Source of the DNA: JBFMFH01 sp964481395
GTDB taxonomy: Bacteria > Acidobacteriota > Vicinamibacteria > Vicinamibacterales > JAKQTR01
DNA length: 21,123 nucleotides
Assembly: GCA_964481395.1 (NCBI GenBank)
Contig: CAYZYG010000090.1
Span: 1 to 21,123 of the forward strand
Direction: 5' to 3'
Shown here: positions 1 to 8,141 of the stretch, in pieces
Numbering within the stretch: the stretch's first letter is position 1
Layout: each line of letters opens with the position of its first letter
Translations under genes and position numbers: made by a program
Notes under the pieces: generated by a model
What the model was told of the DNA's origin: nothing
The model's database searches: none
What the model saw: the letters and a program-made list of their open reading frames with translations, nothing else

Positions 1-1
1 G

Positions 2-553
2 CGCCACGATCCCGACAAGATCATGGTCGGCGAGATTCGTGACCCCGAGACCGCGCAGATCGCCATCCAGTCCGCGCTGACGGGACACCTGGTGTTCACC
101 ACCGTGCACGCCAACAACGTCGTGGACGTGCTGGGGCGCTTCCTCAACATGGGCGTGGAACCCTACCAGTTCGTCTCGGCGCTGAACTGCGTGCTGGCCC
201 AGCGCCTCGTCCGCATCAACTGTCCCCACTGCAGGCGCCCGACGACGGCCTCGGCGGCGCTTCTCCAGGAATCCGGTCTCGACGCGGGGCTCTTCGGACG
301 CCAGACGTTCTACGAGGGAGCCGGGTGCATCGAGTGCGGCGGCACCGGCTACAAGGGCCGCACGGCGATCTGCGAACTGCTGGACCTGACGGACCGGATT
401 CGCGAGATGATTCTCGAACGCAGACCGACCTCCGAGATCAAGAAGGCGGCGCGCGAGGAGGGCATGCGGTTCCTGCGCGAGTGCGCCGTGGAGAAGGTTC
501 TCGACGGCACGACGACACTGCGTGAGATCAACAAGGTGACGTTCGTCGAATGA
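2..553 (+). CDS. gspE: GspE/PilB-family secretion/pilus assembly ATPase, C-terminal part (5' truncated by window)
   Basis: This is the C-terminal part of the cytoplasmic hexameric ATPase that powers pseudopilus or pilus assembly. The frame is open from base 2, so the gene begins upstream of the window. The first residues, RHDPDKIMVGEIRDPETA, are the Walker B region of the GspE/PulE/PilB family. TGHLVFTTVHANN, which follows, is the His-box. A four-cysteine zinc module is visible: a CPHC pair near 220-232, then a CIEC pair and the GGTGYKGR stretch near 327-360. The C-terminal tail ends LREINKVTF, as is usual in this family. The stop overlaps the start of the PilM-like gene by four bases, so the two are co-translated. 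PilB and GspE cannot be separated on this fragment; the Walker A motif lies outside the window. Confidence 0.95.
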   Translation, partial: RHDPDKIMVGEIRDPETAQIAIQSALTGHLVFTTVHANNVVDVLGRFLNMGVEPYQFVSALNCVLAQRLVRINCPHCRRPTTASAALLQESGLDAGLFGRQTFYEGAGCIECGGTGYKGRTAICELLDLTDRIREMILERRPTSEIKKAAREEGMRFLRECAVEKVLDGTTTLREINKVTFVE

Positions 554-1497
554 ACTTCCCTCTGCTGCGCACCCCGGCGCCCCCGGTGGCCGTCGAGATC
601 ACCTCGCGGCACGTCGCGGCGGTTGCCGTCCAGGGCGGCAGACCCGGCGCCGCATGCGTGGCGGCGTACGCCGTCGAGCCGATCGCCCAGGGCGCCGTGG
701 TTCCGGCGCTCAATACCCCGAACCTCCCCCGCCCGCACGACGTGACGGACGCTCTCCGTCGCGCGTTCGCCCGGCTGGGACAGCGGCCGCGCCGGATCGG
801 CCTCGTCCTGCCGGACTCCGCCGTGAAGGTGTCGTTCGTCCGCTTCGAGAAGGTCCCGACGCGCCAGGCCGATCTCGAGGAGATGATCCGGTTCCAGGTG
901 CGGAAGGCAGCTCCCTTCCGTGTCGAGGACTCGCAGGTGGCCTACTGCCGCGGGGCGGCGGGGCCCGATGGGCAGGAGTTCGTCGTCGTCCAGGCCCGCA
1001 GGGACATCGTGGACGAGTACGAACGGGCATGCCGCGAGGCGGGAGCCGAGGCCGGCGCCGTCGACGTCGCCACCCTGAACGTCGTGAATGCCGCGCTGGC
1101 GGCCCGCGACGTGCCGGACGGCGACTGGCTGCTCATTCACGTGTCGGCCGACGCCGCCTCCCTCGTCATCATGCGGGGGGCCTCGCCCGTGTTCTTCAGA
1201 CACCGCGGTGCGGAGGGCGACGGCCATCTGACCGAACTCGTGCATCAGACGGCGATGTACTACCAGGATCGCCTCGGCGGGCGCGGCTTCGTCCGCGTGC
1301 TGGTGTCGGGACGGCTCCCCGACGACCGGTCGGGCGCGGGCCGGGCGTCCCTCGAGTCACGGCTGGGGGTGGCGATCGACCGGCTGGATCCCACCCAGGC
1401 GGCCCCGCTGGCCGATCGGGGCGCTCCAGGGCTGGAGATCGCCGACGCCCTGACGCCCGCCATCGGGCTGTCCCTCGCCATGCGGGCGTCCACGTGA
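550..1497 (+). CDS. pilM: PilM-like (GspL cytoplasmic-domain-like) assembly protein
   Basis: This predicted actin-fold protein of 315 residues should sit on the cytoplasmic face of the inner membrane, coupling the ATPase to PilN. The N-terminus (VAVEITSRHVAAVAV) resembles the first strand of the PilM/FtsA fold. A central segment near residues 112-135 (EEMIRFQVRKAAPFRVED) matches the PilM signature around the 'PF' turn. It is somewhat shorter than typical PilM (about 350 residues). No membrane segment is seen. The start is the ATG overlapping the gspE stop (ATGA), and the stop overlaps a possible GTG of the next gene. Identity rests on those motifs and on the pilM-N-O order; a GspL-type role would be equivalent. 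Confidence 0.85.
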   Translation: MNFPLLRTPAPPVAVEITSRHVAAVAVQGGRPGAACVAAYAVEPIAQGAVVPALNTPNLPRPHDVTDALRRAFARLGQRPRRIGLVLPDSAVKVSFVRFEKVPTRQADLEEMIRFQVRKAAPFRVEDSQVAYCRGAAGPDGQEFVVVQARRDIVDEYERACREAGAEAGAVDVATLNVVNAALAARDVPDGDWLLIHVSADAASLVIMRGASPVFFRHRGAEGDGHLTELVHQTAMYYQDRLGGRGFVRVLVSGRLPDDRSGAGRASLESRLGVAIDRLDPTQAAPLADRGAPGLEIADALTPAIGLSLAMRAST

Positions 1498-1505
1498 GGG
1501 CGGCG

Positions 1506-2099
1506 ATGATGCTGCGCACGAACCTCTCGACGCGTCCGTTCTACAACGAACGCGCCGTTCACGCGGCGCTCGTGCTGGTGGGCGCGTGTCTGCTCGCGGT
1601 CACGGCGCTGAACCTGTGGAAGGTCTTCGACCTCTCCGCGCGCCAGGCCGAGTTGCAGCAGCGCGTGCAGGCCTCAGAATCCGCCGCCCAGAAGGCCCGC
1701 GCGGAGGCCGCGCGCGTGCGGGGCACGATCAACCCGCGGGAACTCGGCCAGGCCATCGCCGAGGCGCGCGACGCGAACATCCTCATCAGCCGGCGCGTGT
1801 TCTCGTGGACGGATCTGTTCAACCGATTCGAAGCGACCCTGCCGCCCAGCGTCAGGATCTCCTCCATCCGGCCGAAGGTGGACCGCGACGGCACCATGCT
1901 CATCACGCTGGTCGTCTCTGCGCGATCGGTCGATGGCGTCCAGGAGTTCGTCGAGAACCTGGAGCGTGACGGCGGGTTCACCGCCCTGCTGTCGCGTGAG
2001 GAATTCACGCGCGAAGACGGCCTCCTGCAGGCCACGCTCGAGGGGCAGTACCTGCCGGCCCCCCGCGTCGAGCGGCCCAGGACGGGGGGACGGCCGTGA
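1506..2099 (+). CDS. pilN: PilN-like inner-membrane assembly protein
   Basis: This is a bitopic inner-membrane protein of 197 residues. The N-terminus MMLRTNLSTRPFYNER carries the PilN 'INL...PF' type motif that docks into PilM. One membrane helix follows at about residues 18-36, then a coiled-coil-like stretch (residues about 40-75), then a small ferredoxin-like periplasmic domain. I chose ATG 1506 because GAGGG at 1496-1500 is a well-spaced ribosome binding site. ATG 1509 or GTG 1494, which overlaps the pilM stop, are alternatives. PilN pairs with PilO to form the inner-membrane platform linking the cytoplasmic and periplasmic parts. Confidence 0.88.
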   Translation: MMLRTNLSTRPFYNERAVHAALVLVGACLLAVTALNLWKVFDLSARQAELQQRVQASESAAQKARAEAARVRGTINPRELGQAIAEARDANILISRRVFSWTDLFNRFEATLPPSVRISSIRPKVDRDGTMLITLVVSARSVDGVQEFVENLERDGGFTALLSREEFTREDGLLQATLEGQYLPAPRVERPRTGGRP

Positions 2100-2701
2100 G
2101 CGCCCGCGCCTCGCTGCTGGTCCGGGTCGCGAAAGAGAAGCGCATCGTCCTCGTCCCGTTGGCAGTCGTGCTGCTCGCGAACATCGGCCTCGCGGCGTTC
2201 CTCGTGTATCCGCTGTCGCGTCGCGTCGCCGAAGGCGAGTCTCAGGAGCAACAGGCCGTCATCGTGCTGCGAGCGGCCGAAACAGAGCGGACCGCGGCCG
2301 CAGCGACTGCGGCCGACAAGGCCGCGGCCGAACGCGATCTCGAGCAGTTTTACGGCACCGTGCTGCCGCAGGGGCTGAGCGGGGCCCGCCGGGCGACCTA
2401 TCTGCACCTCGCCCAGCTCGCGAAGGACGCGGGACTCGAGTACCGCCGCCGCCTCGAAGAGGCTCAGGCGCCCAAGAGCGGGGAGGCCGGCTCGGTCGGG
2501 CCCCTCACGCGCTTCGAGATCACGATGGTGCTGGAGGGTGACTACCCGGGCGTGCGCCAGTTCCTGCAGGACGTCGAGCTCTCCGACCAGTTCATCGTGA
2601 TCGACAACATCACGCTGGTCGAGGGGACCGAGCCCGGCGCGGACCTCGTCCTGACGATCGTGCTCTCCACCTACTTCCGGAACGCCGACGATGGGCAGTA
2701 A
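2096..2701 (+). CDS. pilO: PilO-like inner-membrane assembly protein
   Basis: This protein of 201 residues has one N-terminal membrane helix (about residues 19-41). An Ala/Glu-rich coiled coil follows (about 45-85), then a periplasmic ferredoxin-like domain. That is the PilO/GspM layout. It starts at a GTG overlapping the pilN stop (GTGA), with a G-rich Shine-Dalgarno stretch at 2084-2090. It should heterodimerise with PilN in the inner membrane. Sequence conservation in PilO is low, so the call depends on architecture and on its place between pilN and the PilP-like gene. Confidence 0.85.
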   Translation: MSARASLLVRVAKEKRIVLVPLAVVLLANIGLAAFLVYPLSRRVAEGESQEQQAVIVLRAAETERTAAAATAADKAAAERDLEQFYGTVLPQGLSGARRATYLHLAQLAKDAGLEYRRRLEEAQAPKSGEAGSVGPLTRFEITMVLEGDYPGVRQFLQDVELSDQFIVIDNITLVEGTEPGADLVLTIVLSTYFRNADDGQ

Positions 2702-3296
2702 CCGCAGGCAGATCGTCGCACTGGCGGTGCTCCTCCTCGTGCTGGCGGTCGTGATCTGGTGGCAGACGACGCGGGCCGGTATCCCCGTGCCGCTGCCGGC
2801 GTCGTCCGGGCCCGCCGCGGCGACGCCGCCCGCCGCCGTCCCCGGGCGCGCACCGGCGGGGCCGCGACGCGCCGAGGAGATTCCGGCGGTGGCCCTGACC
2901 CGGCTGCGCGAGGAGCGCCTCGGCGTGGTGGACAGCGGCCGCGATCCGTTCCGGTTCGGGGCGCGGACGAGACCCGCCGACGCGGACGGCGGAGGAGGCG
3001 CGAGACCGGGCTTGAACGCCGGACTGCCCGGGCGCGTGCCCGGCGGAAGCCCGGCGCCGTCCGTGACGGGCTCCGTCGCGCCGCCTCCCATCGGCCTGAA
3101 GTTCATCGGCATCGTCCGGCGCTCCGACGCGGGCGTGGTGCTCGCCGTCCTCAGCGACGGGAAGGGCGTGTACTACGGCACGGAGGGCGACGTCATCGAA
3201 GGGCGATACCGGATCCTGAAGATTCGTGACGAGTCCGTCGAGATGGCCTACGTCGACGGTCGGGGCCAGCAGCGGATTCCGCTGTCTGGCGCCTAG
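2691..3296 (+). CDS. PilP/GspC-like periplasmic connector protein
   Basis: This protein of 201 residues has a short cytoplasmic N-terminus and a membrane helix at about residues 8-24. A Pro/Ala-rich disordered linker follows, with the sequence DSGRDPFRFG near residue 80. The folded C-terminal domain (about 133-200) begins GLKFIGIVRR and runs through GVYYGTEGDVIEGRYRI. The 'RDPF' turn followed by a small beta-domain is typical of PilP and of the GspC homology region, which bind the N-terminal domains of the secretin. The gene overlaps pilO by 11 bases and precedes the secretin gene by 31. PilP is normally a lipoprotein; this one has a membrane helix instead, as in GspC, so I leave the symbol empty. 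Confidence 0.8.
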   Translation: MGSNRRQIVALAVLLLVLAVVIWWQTTRAGIPVPLPASSGPAAATPPAAVPGRAPAGPRRAEEIPAVALTRLREERLGVVDSGRDPFRFGARTRPADADGGGGARPGLNAGLPGRVPGGSPAPSVTGSVAPPPIGLKFIGIVRRSDAGVVLAVLSDGKGVYYGTEGDVIEGRYRILKIRDESVEMAYVDGRGQQRIPLSGA

Positions 3297-3327
3297 CGGT
3301 GGTCCTGCGGGATCACGGAGCGTGAGT

Positions 3328-5820
3328 ATGCCGAGTCTCGGAAACAGCAACCCCGCCAGACGGCGCCCCACCGCGAGCCCGTGGGTGTTCGCGGCGGCGC
3401 TGGCCCTGGTGGCGGCCGGGTGCGCCACGAGCCGCGCGTTCACCCAGGGTGAGCGCGCCGCGAAGGCGGGCGACTGGGACGTGGCCGTGTCCTATTTCGC
3501 CCGGGCCGTCGAAGGCTCGCCCGATCGGCCGGATTATCGGATCCGTCTCGAACAGGCCAGGCTGGCCGCCTCGCGCACGCACCTGGAGGCCGCGCGCACG
3601 TACGAAGCCCAGGACCAGCTCGATTTCGCGGTGCGCGAATACCGCAAGGTCATCGACTACGACGGCGCGAACCAGGAGGCCCGGGCCCGGATCGAGATCC
3701 TCGAGCAGACGATCCGCGATCGGATCGAAGCCTCGCGGCCGCGGCCGGCCATCGAGAAGCTCCGCGAGCAGGCCCGCCAGGCGACGGCCGAACCCGCACT
3801 GAACCCCGCGTCGAAGGAACCGCTCGAGATCAAGTTCACGAACGTGCAGTTGCGGGACGTGCTCAAGTTCATCAGCGACGCGACCGGCATCAACATCATG
3901 TACGACCGGGACGTCAGGCAGGACACGAACGTCAGCGTGGAGCTGACCGGGGTCTCGCTCGAAGAAGCGCTGAACCAGATCATGACGGCCAATCAGCTCT
4001 TCTACAAGGTGCTGAACGAGCGGAGCCTGATCGTCGTGCCGGAAACCACGCCGAAGCGCGTCGCGTACGAGCAGCAGGCCATCCGCGTGTTCTACCTGTC
4101 GAACGCCGAGGCCGAGCAGGTCGTGCAGCTGCTCAACACGCTCGTGCGCGTGCAGCAGCCCATCCCACCGCAGTTCGCGGCGAACAAGACCAACAACACC
4201 GTGACCGTGCGAGCCACGATTCCGATGCTGCAGGTCATCGAGCAGGTCATCCGCTCGAACGACCGGCCGCGGGCGGAAGTCGTGGTGGACGTCGAGATCC
4301 TCGAGGTGAACCGCGCCAAGGCGAAGCAGTACGGCCTCGACCTCGGGACCTACTCCATCGGCCTGACCTTCTCCCCCGAGCAGGCGCCGGGCGGAGCGTC
4401 GAGCGGCACCGGAACCGGCGACGCCACGGCTTCGGGAGGGCAGTTCAACCTCAACACGCTGTCGGCGGGCATCAGCGCCGCTGATTTCTACGCCACGGTC
4501 CCCTCGGCGATCATCCGCTTCCTCGAAAACGACTCGGAGACGAAGGTCATCGCAAAGCCCCAGCTACGAGGCTCCGAGGGCGAGAAGCTGACGCTCAATC
4601 TCGGGACCGAGGTGCCGGTGCCCTCGACCACGTTCACCCCCATCGTCGGCGGCGGCACGGCCTACAACCCGCTGACGTCGTTCCAGTACAAGACCGTCGG
4701 CGTGAACGTGGAGATCGAGCCACGCGTCACCTACGAGGGTGACGTCATCATGAAGCTCTCGGTCGAGATCAGCGCGCAGGCCGGCGACAAGAACATCGCC
4801 GGGCAGAACCTGCCGTCCTTTGGCACGCGCAAGGCGACCACGCGTTTGCGTCTGCGCGACGGCGAGTCCAACCTCCTGGCCGGCCTGCTGCAGGAAACCG
4901 AGCGCAAATCGCTCAAAGGAATCCCGGGGCTCAAGGACGTCCCGGTGTTCAAGCAGCTGCTGTCGTCGAACGACACGCAGATCGAGCAGACGGACATCGT
5001 CATGCTGCTGACGCCGCGCATCGTCCGGACGCACGAGCTGACCCAGCAGGACCTGGATCCGATTTACGTCGGAACGCAGAACAATTTCGGGCTGACCGGG
5101 CCGCCACCCCTGATTGCGCCGGTCGGTGGCGAGGCCGCGGTTCCCCCGGGGACCGTCGGCGAGGCGAGGCCGGTGGGGACGCCGCCCGCGCCCGGTACAC
5201 CGGTGCCGGGCCCTGCAGGGACGCCTACGGTGCCCGTCGTGCCGCCGGGCAGTTCACCCATTCCGGGCACGGTCGGCGTCACGCCCGCCAAGCCTGGGGT
5301 CCCGACGCCTGGCGAGGCGCCACCGCCGGTGAAGCCCGCTGAACCCGCCCAGCCGGCTCCCGTGCCGACGCCGGCAGAGCCCACGCCGGCCGAGCCGGCG
5401 CTGCCCGTGGCGATCCTCACGGTCTCCGTGCCCTCTCCCGAGCTCATGGTCGCCGGAGGGCCGTACACCGTCCCGGTTTCGGTGACGGGCGCGTCGCGGA
5501 TGAGCACCGTGACGTTCTCCCTCGCATTCAACCCGAAGGTGCTCAGGGCACGCCTGGTGCAGGAAGGCAGTTTCATGCGCCAGGGCAACGCCACAGTCAC
5601 CTTCGTTCAGAACGTCGACGGCGAGCGCGGCCGAGTCGACGTCACGGTGACGCGGGTCGGTGACAGCACCGGCGCCTCGGGGGCCGGCCTGCTGGCGGCG
5701 GTGGTGTTCGACGCCGTCGGCGAGGGGCCATCCGCGCTGACGCTGAGCGGCGTGGCGACGGGCCCCGGCGGCGCGCCCGTTCCCCTGCAGTTGCAGTCGG
5801 GAACGGTGAACGTCCGGTAG
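3328..5820 (+). CDS. gspD: Lipoprotein secretin (GspD/PilQ type) with N-terminal TPR-like region and C-terminal cohesin-like domain
   Basis: This 830-residue protein should form the outer-membrane pore of the system. In order: a signal peptide ending in lipobox VAAGC (lipidated Cys near residue 31); TPR-like helices (about 35-150); a secretin N0/STN domain (about 165-235) starting LEIKFTNVQLRDVLKFIS; an N1 domain (about 250-318); and the secretin core (about 318-570) starting at VVDVEILEVNRAKA and ending IVMLLTPRIVR. A Pro/Gly/Thr-rich linker (about 587-692) leads to a beta-rich domain (about 694-830) resembling bacterial cohesins: TVSVPSPELMVAGGPYTVPV, then FSLAFNPKVLRA. ATG 3328 is chosen because it gives the signal peptide directly and follows GGAG. 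The extra C-terminal domain is unusual for a secretin; it may project outside the pore or hold partners. Confidence 0.93.
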   Translation: MPSLGNSNPARRRPTASPWVFAAALALVAAGCATSRAFTQGERAAKAGDWDVAVSYFARAVEGSPDRPDYRIRLEQARLAASRTHLEAARTYEAQDQLDFAVREYRKVIDYDGANQEARARIEILEQTIRDRIEASRPRPAIEKLREQARQATAEPALNPASKEPLEIKFTNVQLRDVLKFISDATGINIMYDRDVRQDTNVSVELTGVSLEEALNQIMTANQLFYKVLNERSLIVVPETTPKRVAYEQQAIRVFYLSNAEAEQVVQLLNTLVRVQQPIPPQFAANKTNNTVTVRATIPMLQVIEQVIRSNDRPRAEVVVDVEILEVNRAKAKQYGLDLGTYSIGLTFSPEQAPGGASSGTGTGDATASGGQFNLNTLSAGISAADFYATVPSAIIRFLENDSETKVIAKPQLRGSEGEKLTLNLGTEVPVPSTTFTPIVGGGTAYNPLTSFQYKTVGVNVEIEPRVTYEGDVIMKLSVEISAQAGDKNIAGQNLPSFGTRKATTRLRLRDGESNLLAGLLQETERKSLKGIPGLKDVPVFKQLLSSNDTQIEQTDIVMLLTPRIVRTHELTQQDLDPIYVGTQNNFGLTGPPPLIAPVGGEAAVPPGTVGEARPVGTPPAPGTPVPGPAGTPTVPVVPPGSSPIPGTVGVTPAKPGVPTPGEAPPPVKPAEPAQPAPVPTPAEPTPAEPALPVAILTVSVPSPELMVAGGPYTVPVSVTGASRMSTVTFSLAFNPKVLRARLVQEGSFMRQGNATVTFVQNVDGERGRVDVTVTRVGDSTGASGAGLLAAVVFDAVGEGPSALTLSGVATGPGGAPVPLQLQSGTVNVR

Positions 5821-5900
5821 GGGAGGCATGGTGAACGTGGTCGGGGCCGGGGACCGGGGACCAGTCGTGGATGTCCCCAGCGCCCATTCGTGGCCGGTCG

Positions 5901-5945
5901 GGCGCGTTCGCTTGTCCCGAGCGCCGTCGAGGGGCCGAACGCGCC
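5901..5945 (+). terminator. Hairpin in the secretin-pseudopilin gap (attenuator, terminator or RNA-processing element)
   Basis: GGCGCGTTCG at 5901-5910 is exactly complementary to CGAACGCGCC at 5936-5945, giving a 10-bp stem with a 25-base loop. A smaller stem lies upstream (GGGGAC 5856-5861 with GTCCCC 5873-5878). No T-tract follows, so this is not a clear intrinsic terminator. It sits in the only sizeable gap (5821-5999) inside the operon, which otherwise holds nothing I recognise. It could let the abundant pseudopilins be expressed differently from the secretin. Confidence 0.35.
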
Positions 5946-5999
5946 GAGATCGAGGCCCGCGCGCATCCGTGAAGGATCGATCATGAGCGGAGACGGGCG

Positions 6000-6494
6000 A
6001 TGGCGTGGGTGAGGAAGGTCGGCCGCGGGGCTCGGGCCGGCTACACGTTCGTCGAACTGCTCATCGTGGCGACGATCGTCCTGATTCTGGCGTCGGCGGT
6101 CATGCCGCTGGCCCGGGTCACGGTCAAGCGACAGCAGGAGATTGAGTTGCGACGCGCGCTCCGGGAGATTCGCACGGCGATCGACAAGTACAAGGACGCG
6201 GTCGATCAGGGACAGATCGGCGGGACGGACGTGAAGCTCGGCAGCGAGGGCTATCCACCGTCCCTCGAGACGCTCGTCGAGGGGGTCCGCGCGATGAACG
6301 ACGCATCCGGGCGCAAGCTCAAGTTCCTGCGGCGCATCCCCATCGACCCGATGACGCGGTCGACCGAGTGGGGCCTGCGCGCGTACCAGGACGACGCCGA
6401 CTCGACGAGTTGGGGCGGTGGAAACGTGTTCGATGTCTACACCAAGAGCGACGGCGTCGCACTCGACGGGACGAACTACCGTGACTGGGACTGA
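6000..6494 (+). CDS. gspG: GspG-like major pseudopilin
   Basis: This 164-residue pseudopilin has a prepilin leader cleaved after Gly14 (AG^YTFVELLIV). Glu sits at mature position +5, as needed for N-methylation and assembly, and is followed by the hydrophobic alpha-1 helix (about residues 15-38). The C-terminus, VFDVYTKSDGVALDGTNYRDWD, is the Asp-rich GspG type that binds calcium in the family. ATG 6000 follows GGAG at 5989-5992. A separate 9-codon frame starting at ATG 5983 overlaps this start. It should be processed by a PilD/GspO peptidase encoded elsewhere and polymerise on the PilMNO platform. Confidence 0.92.
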   Translation: MAWVRKVGRGARAGYTFVELLIVATIVLILASAVMPLARVTVKRQQEIELRRALREIRTAIDKYKDAVDQGQIGGTDVKLGSEGYPPSLETLVEGVRAMNDASGRKLKFLRRIPIDPMTRSTEWGLRAYQDDADSTSWGGGNVFDVYTKSDGVALDGTNYRDWD

Positions 6495-6900
6495 GCGTAC
6501 ACGCCGGCTCGTGCGCGTCCACGCGGGCTTCACACTCCTCGAGTTGGTCATCGTCGTCTCGCTGATTGTGGTGCTGGCGAGCATGGGACTGGCCGGCTAT
6601 CGCAATTCCGTGACGCGCGCGAAAGAAGCGACGCTGAAGGAGAACCTCTTCCGTATGCGGGACGCGCTGGATCAGTACTACGCGGACAAGGTGCAGTACG
6701 CGCCCGACCTGGAGTCCCTGGTGTCCGAGGGCTACCTCCGCCAGCTTCCCAAGGACCCGTTTACCGACTCCGCCGACACATGGGTGGCCGTTCAGGCGGA
6801 GCCCGATCCCAACGATCCGACGCTGGAGCCCGGCGTGTTCGATGTCAAGAGCGGCTCCGACCGGACGGCCCTCGACGGCACCAAGTACGCGGACTGGTGA
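6481..6900 (+). CDS. gspG: Second GspG-like pseudopilin
   Basis: This 139-residue pseudopilin has the cleavage site HAG^FTLLELVIV after Gly16. Glu is at mature position +5, and a hydrophobic helix spans about residues 17-38. Its C-terminus (VFDVKSGSDRTALDGTKYADW) closely parallels that of the preceding pseudopilin, so the pair are tandem paralogues. The start taken is GTG 6481, which overlaps the upstream gene by 14 bases; GTG 6511 would give a minimal six-residue leader and is also possible. No clear ribosome binding site separates the two, suggesting translational coupling. Confidence 0.9.
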   Translation: MTGTERTRRLVRVHAGFTLLELVIVVSLIVVLASMGLAGYRNSVTRAKEATLKENLFRMRDALDQYYADKVQYAPDLESLVSEGYLRQLPKDPFTDSADTWVAVQAEPDPNDPTLEPGVFDVKSGSDRTALDGTKYADW

Positions 6901-6904
6901 TGCC

Positions 6905-8128
6905 ATGAGATCTGGCCCTTCTTTGCCCTTCCGACGCCTCCTTCGGGCACTACACGGCGGCGCCATCGTGCTGCTCGCGGTCATGGCGGCCTGCGACAAG
7001 GTGCCGCTCATGGCGCCAACCGGAACGACCATCTCGCTCTACGCCAACAGCACGATCATGCCGGTCAACGGGTCCGTCGAAATCACCGCGACGGTGATCG
7101 AGAGCGCCGGCACGCCCGTGCAGAACGGGACCGTTGTCACGTTCCTCACCACGCTTGGGACCGTCGATCCCGTCGAGGCGCGAACCAACGGCGGCAAGGC
7201 GACGGTCCGCCTGTACTCGGGCTCCCAGTCCGGCACCGCCGAGGTCAGAGCGGCGTCCGGCGGCGCGTCCGTTGCCGACGCGTTGCTCATCAAGGTCGGA
7301 GGCGCGGCGGCGGAACGCGTCGATCTGTTCGCCTCGCCCTCGTCGCTGCCGCCCTCCGGAGGATCCGTGCAGCTCGTCGCCACGGTGAGTGACGGCAGCG
7401 GCAACCGGCTGGCTGGCGTCCCGGTCTCGTTCCTGACCGACCAGGGCGCGCTCGCGCAGCCGACGGTGGTCACCGACGCCTTTGGCGAGGCTCGAAACGC
7501 GTTGAGCACGACGCTGGCCGCGAAGATCACGGCCGTCGTCCGGTCCGACGTGTCCAAGGACCTGACCGTGAGCCTGCGCAGCGCTCCCACGGTCGAGGTC
7601 TCCGCGACGACCACGGCGCCGACGGCGGGAACGCCCGTGTCCTTTACCGTGCGCATCACCACCGCCACCGGGGGCGCCGCAGTGCGATCGGCCACGGTCG
7701 ACTTCGGCGACGGCGCGTCCCAGCCGATTGGCACGGGCACGACGACCGTGCAGCACACGTACACACGGTCGGGCAACTACACCGTCTCGGTCACCGCGAC
7801 CGACGCCGCAGGGGAAACGAGCCTCGGGTCGGTGGGCGTGTATGTACAGCCGGCAGCGGCCATCAGCTTCACCGTGACGTACAGCCCGACGTCTCCGGTC
7901 AAGAACCAGGTCGTCCTCTTCAACGCCGGCACGCCGAACTGCGGCACGTCCGTGTGTTCGATCGACCGCTACGAGTGGACCTTCGGGGACGGAGCCTTCT
8001 CGACCACCACGGGCCCCAGTACGTCTCGCGTCTACGGCGCCGCCGGCGTCTACAACGTCACGGTTCGCGTATTCGCGACCAACGGCCAGTCTGGCATCGC
8101 CCAGTTCCAGATTGGCATCGGCGAGTAG
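6905..8128 (+). CDS. Lipoprotein with Big_1-type Ig-like domains and two PKD domains
   Basis: This surface or periplasmic protein of 407 residues has a signal peptide with lipobox VMAAC (lipidated Cys30). Two Ig-like segments of the invasin/Big_1 kind follow (about residues 42-225); the first contains NGSVEITATV and NGTVVTFLTTLGTVDPVEA. Then come two PKD domains: VDFGDG...HTYTRSGNYTVSV (about 240-325) and YEWTFGDG...VYGAAGVYNVTVRV (about 330-407). The second PKD has a Cys pair (NCGTSVC) that may form a disulfide. No catalytic motif is seen. It starts at ATG 6905, four bases after the pseudopilin stop, so it is part of the operon. It may be a substrate, an adhesin or a structural accessory of the system. 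A shorter paralogue is encoded on the other strand at 8996-9925. Confidence 0.85.
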   Translation: MRSGPSLPFRRLLRALHGGAIVLLAVMAACDKVPLMAPTGTTISLYANSTIMPVNGSVEITATVIESAGTPVQNGTVVTFLTTLGTVDPVEARTNGGKATVRLYSGSQSGTAEVRAASGGASVADALLIKVGGAAAERVDLFASPSSLPPSGGSVQLVATVSDGSGNRLAGVPVSFLTDQGALAQPTVVTDAFGEARNALSTTLAAKITAVVRSDVSKDLTVSLRSAPTVEVSATTTAPTAGTPVSFTVRITTATGGAAVRSATVDFGDGASQPIGTGTTTVQHTYTRSGNYTVSVTATDAAGETSLGSVGVYVQPAAAISFTVTYSPTSPVKNQVVLFNAGTPNCGTSVCSIDRYEWTFGDGAFSTTTGPSTSRVYGAAGVYNVTVRVFATNGQSGIAQFQIGIGE

Positions 8129-8141
8129 GCGGAGGCACGAC

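Noticed and set aside
1559..3112. Long open minus-strand frame opposite pilN, pilO and the PilP-like gene
   Set aside because: Its translation is Arg/Pro/Gly-rich with no recognisable domain, while the plus strand has continuous recognised genes. GC-rich codon bias leaves the antisense frame open.
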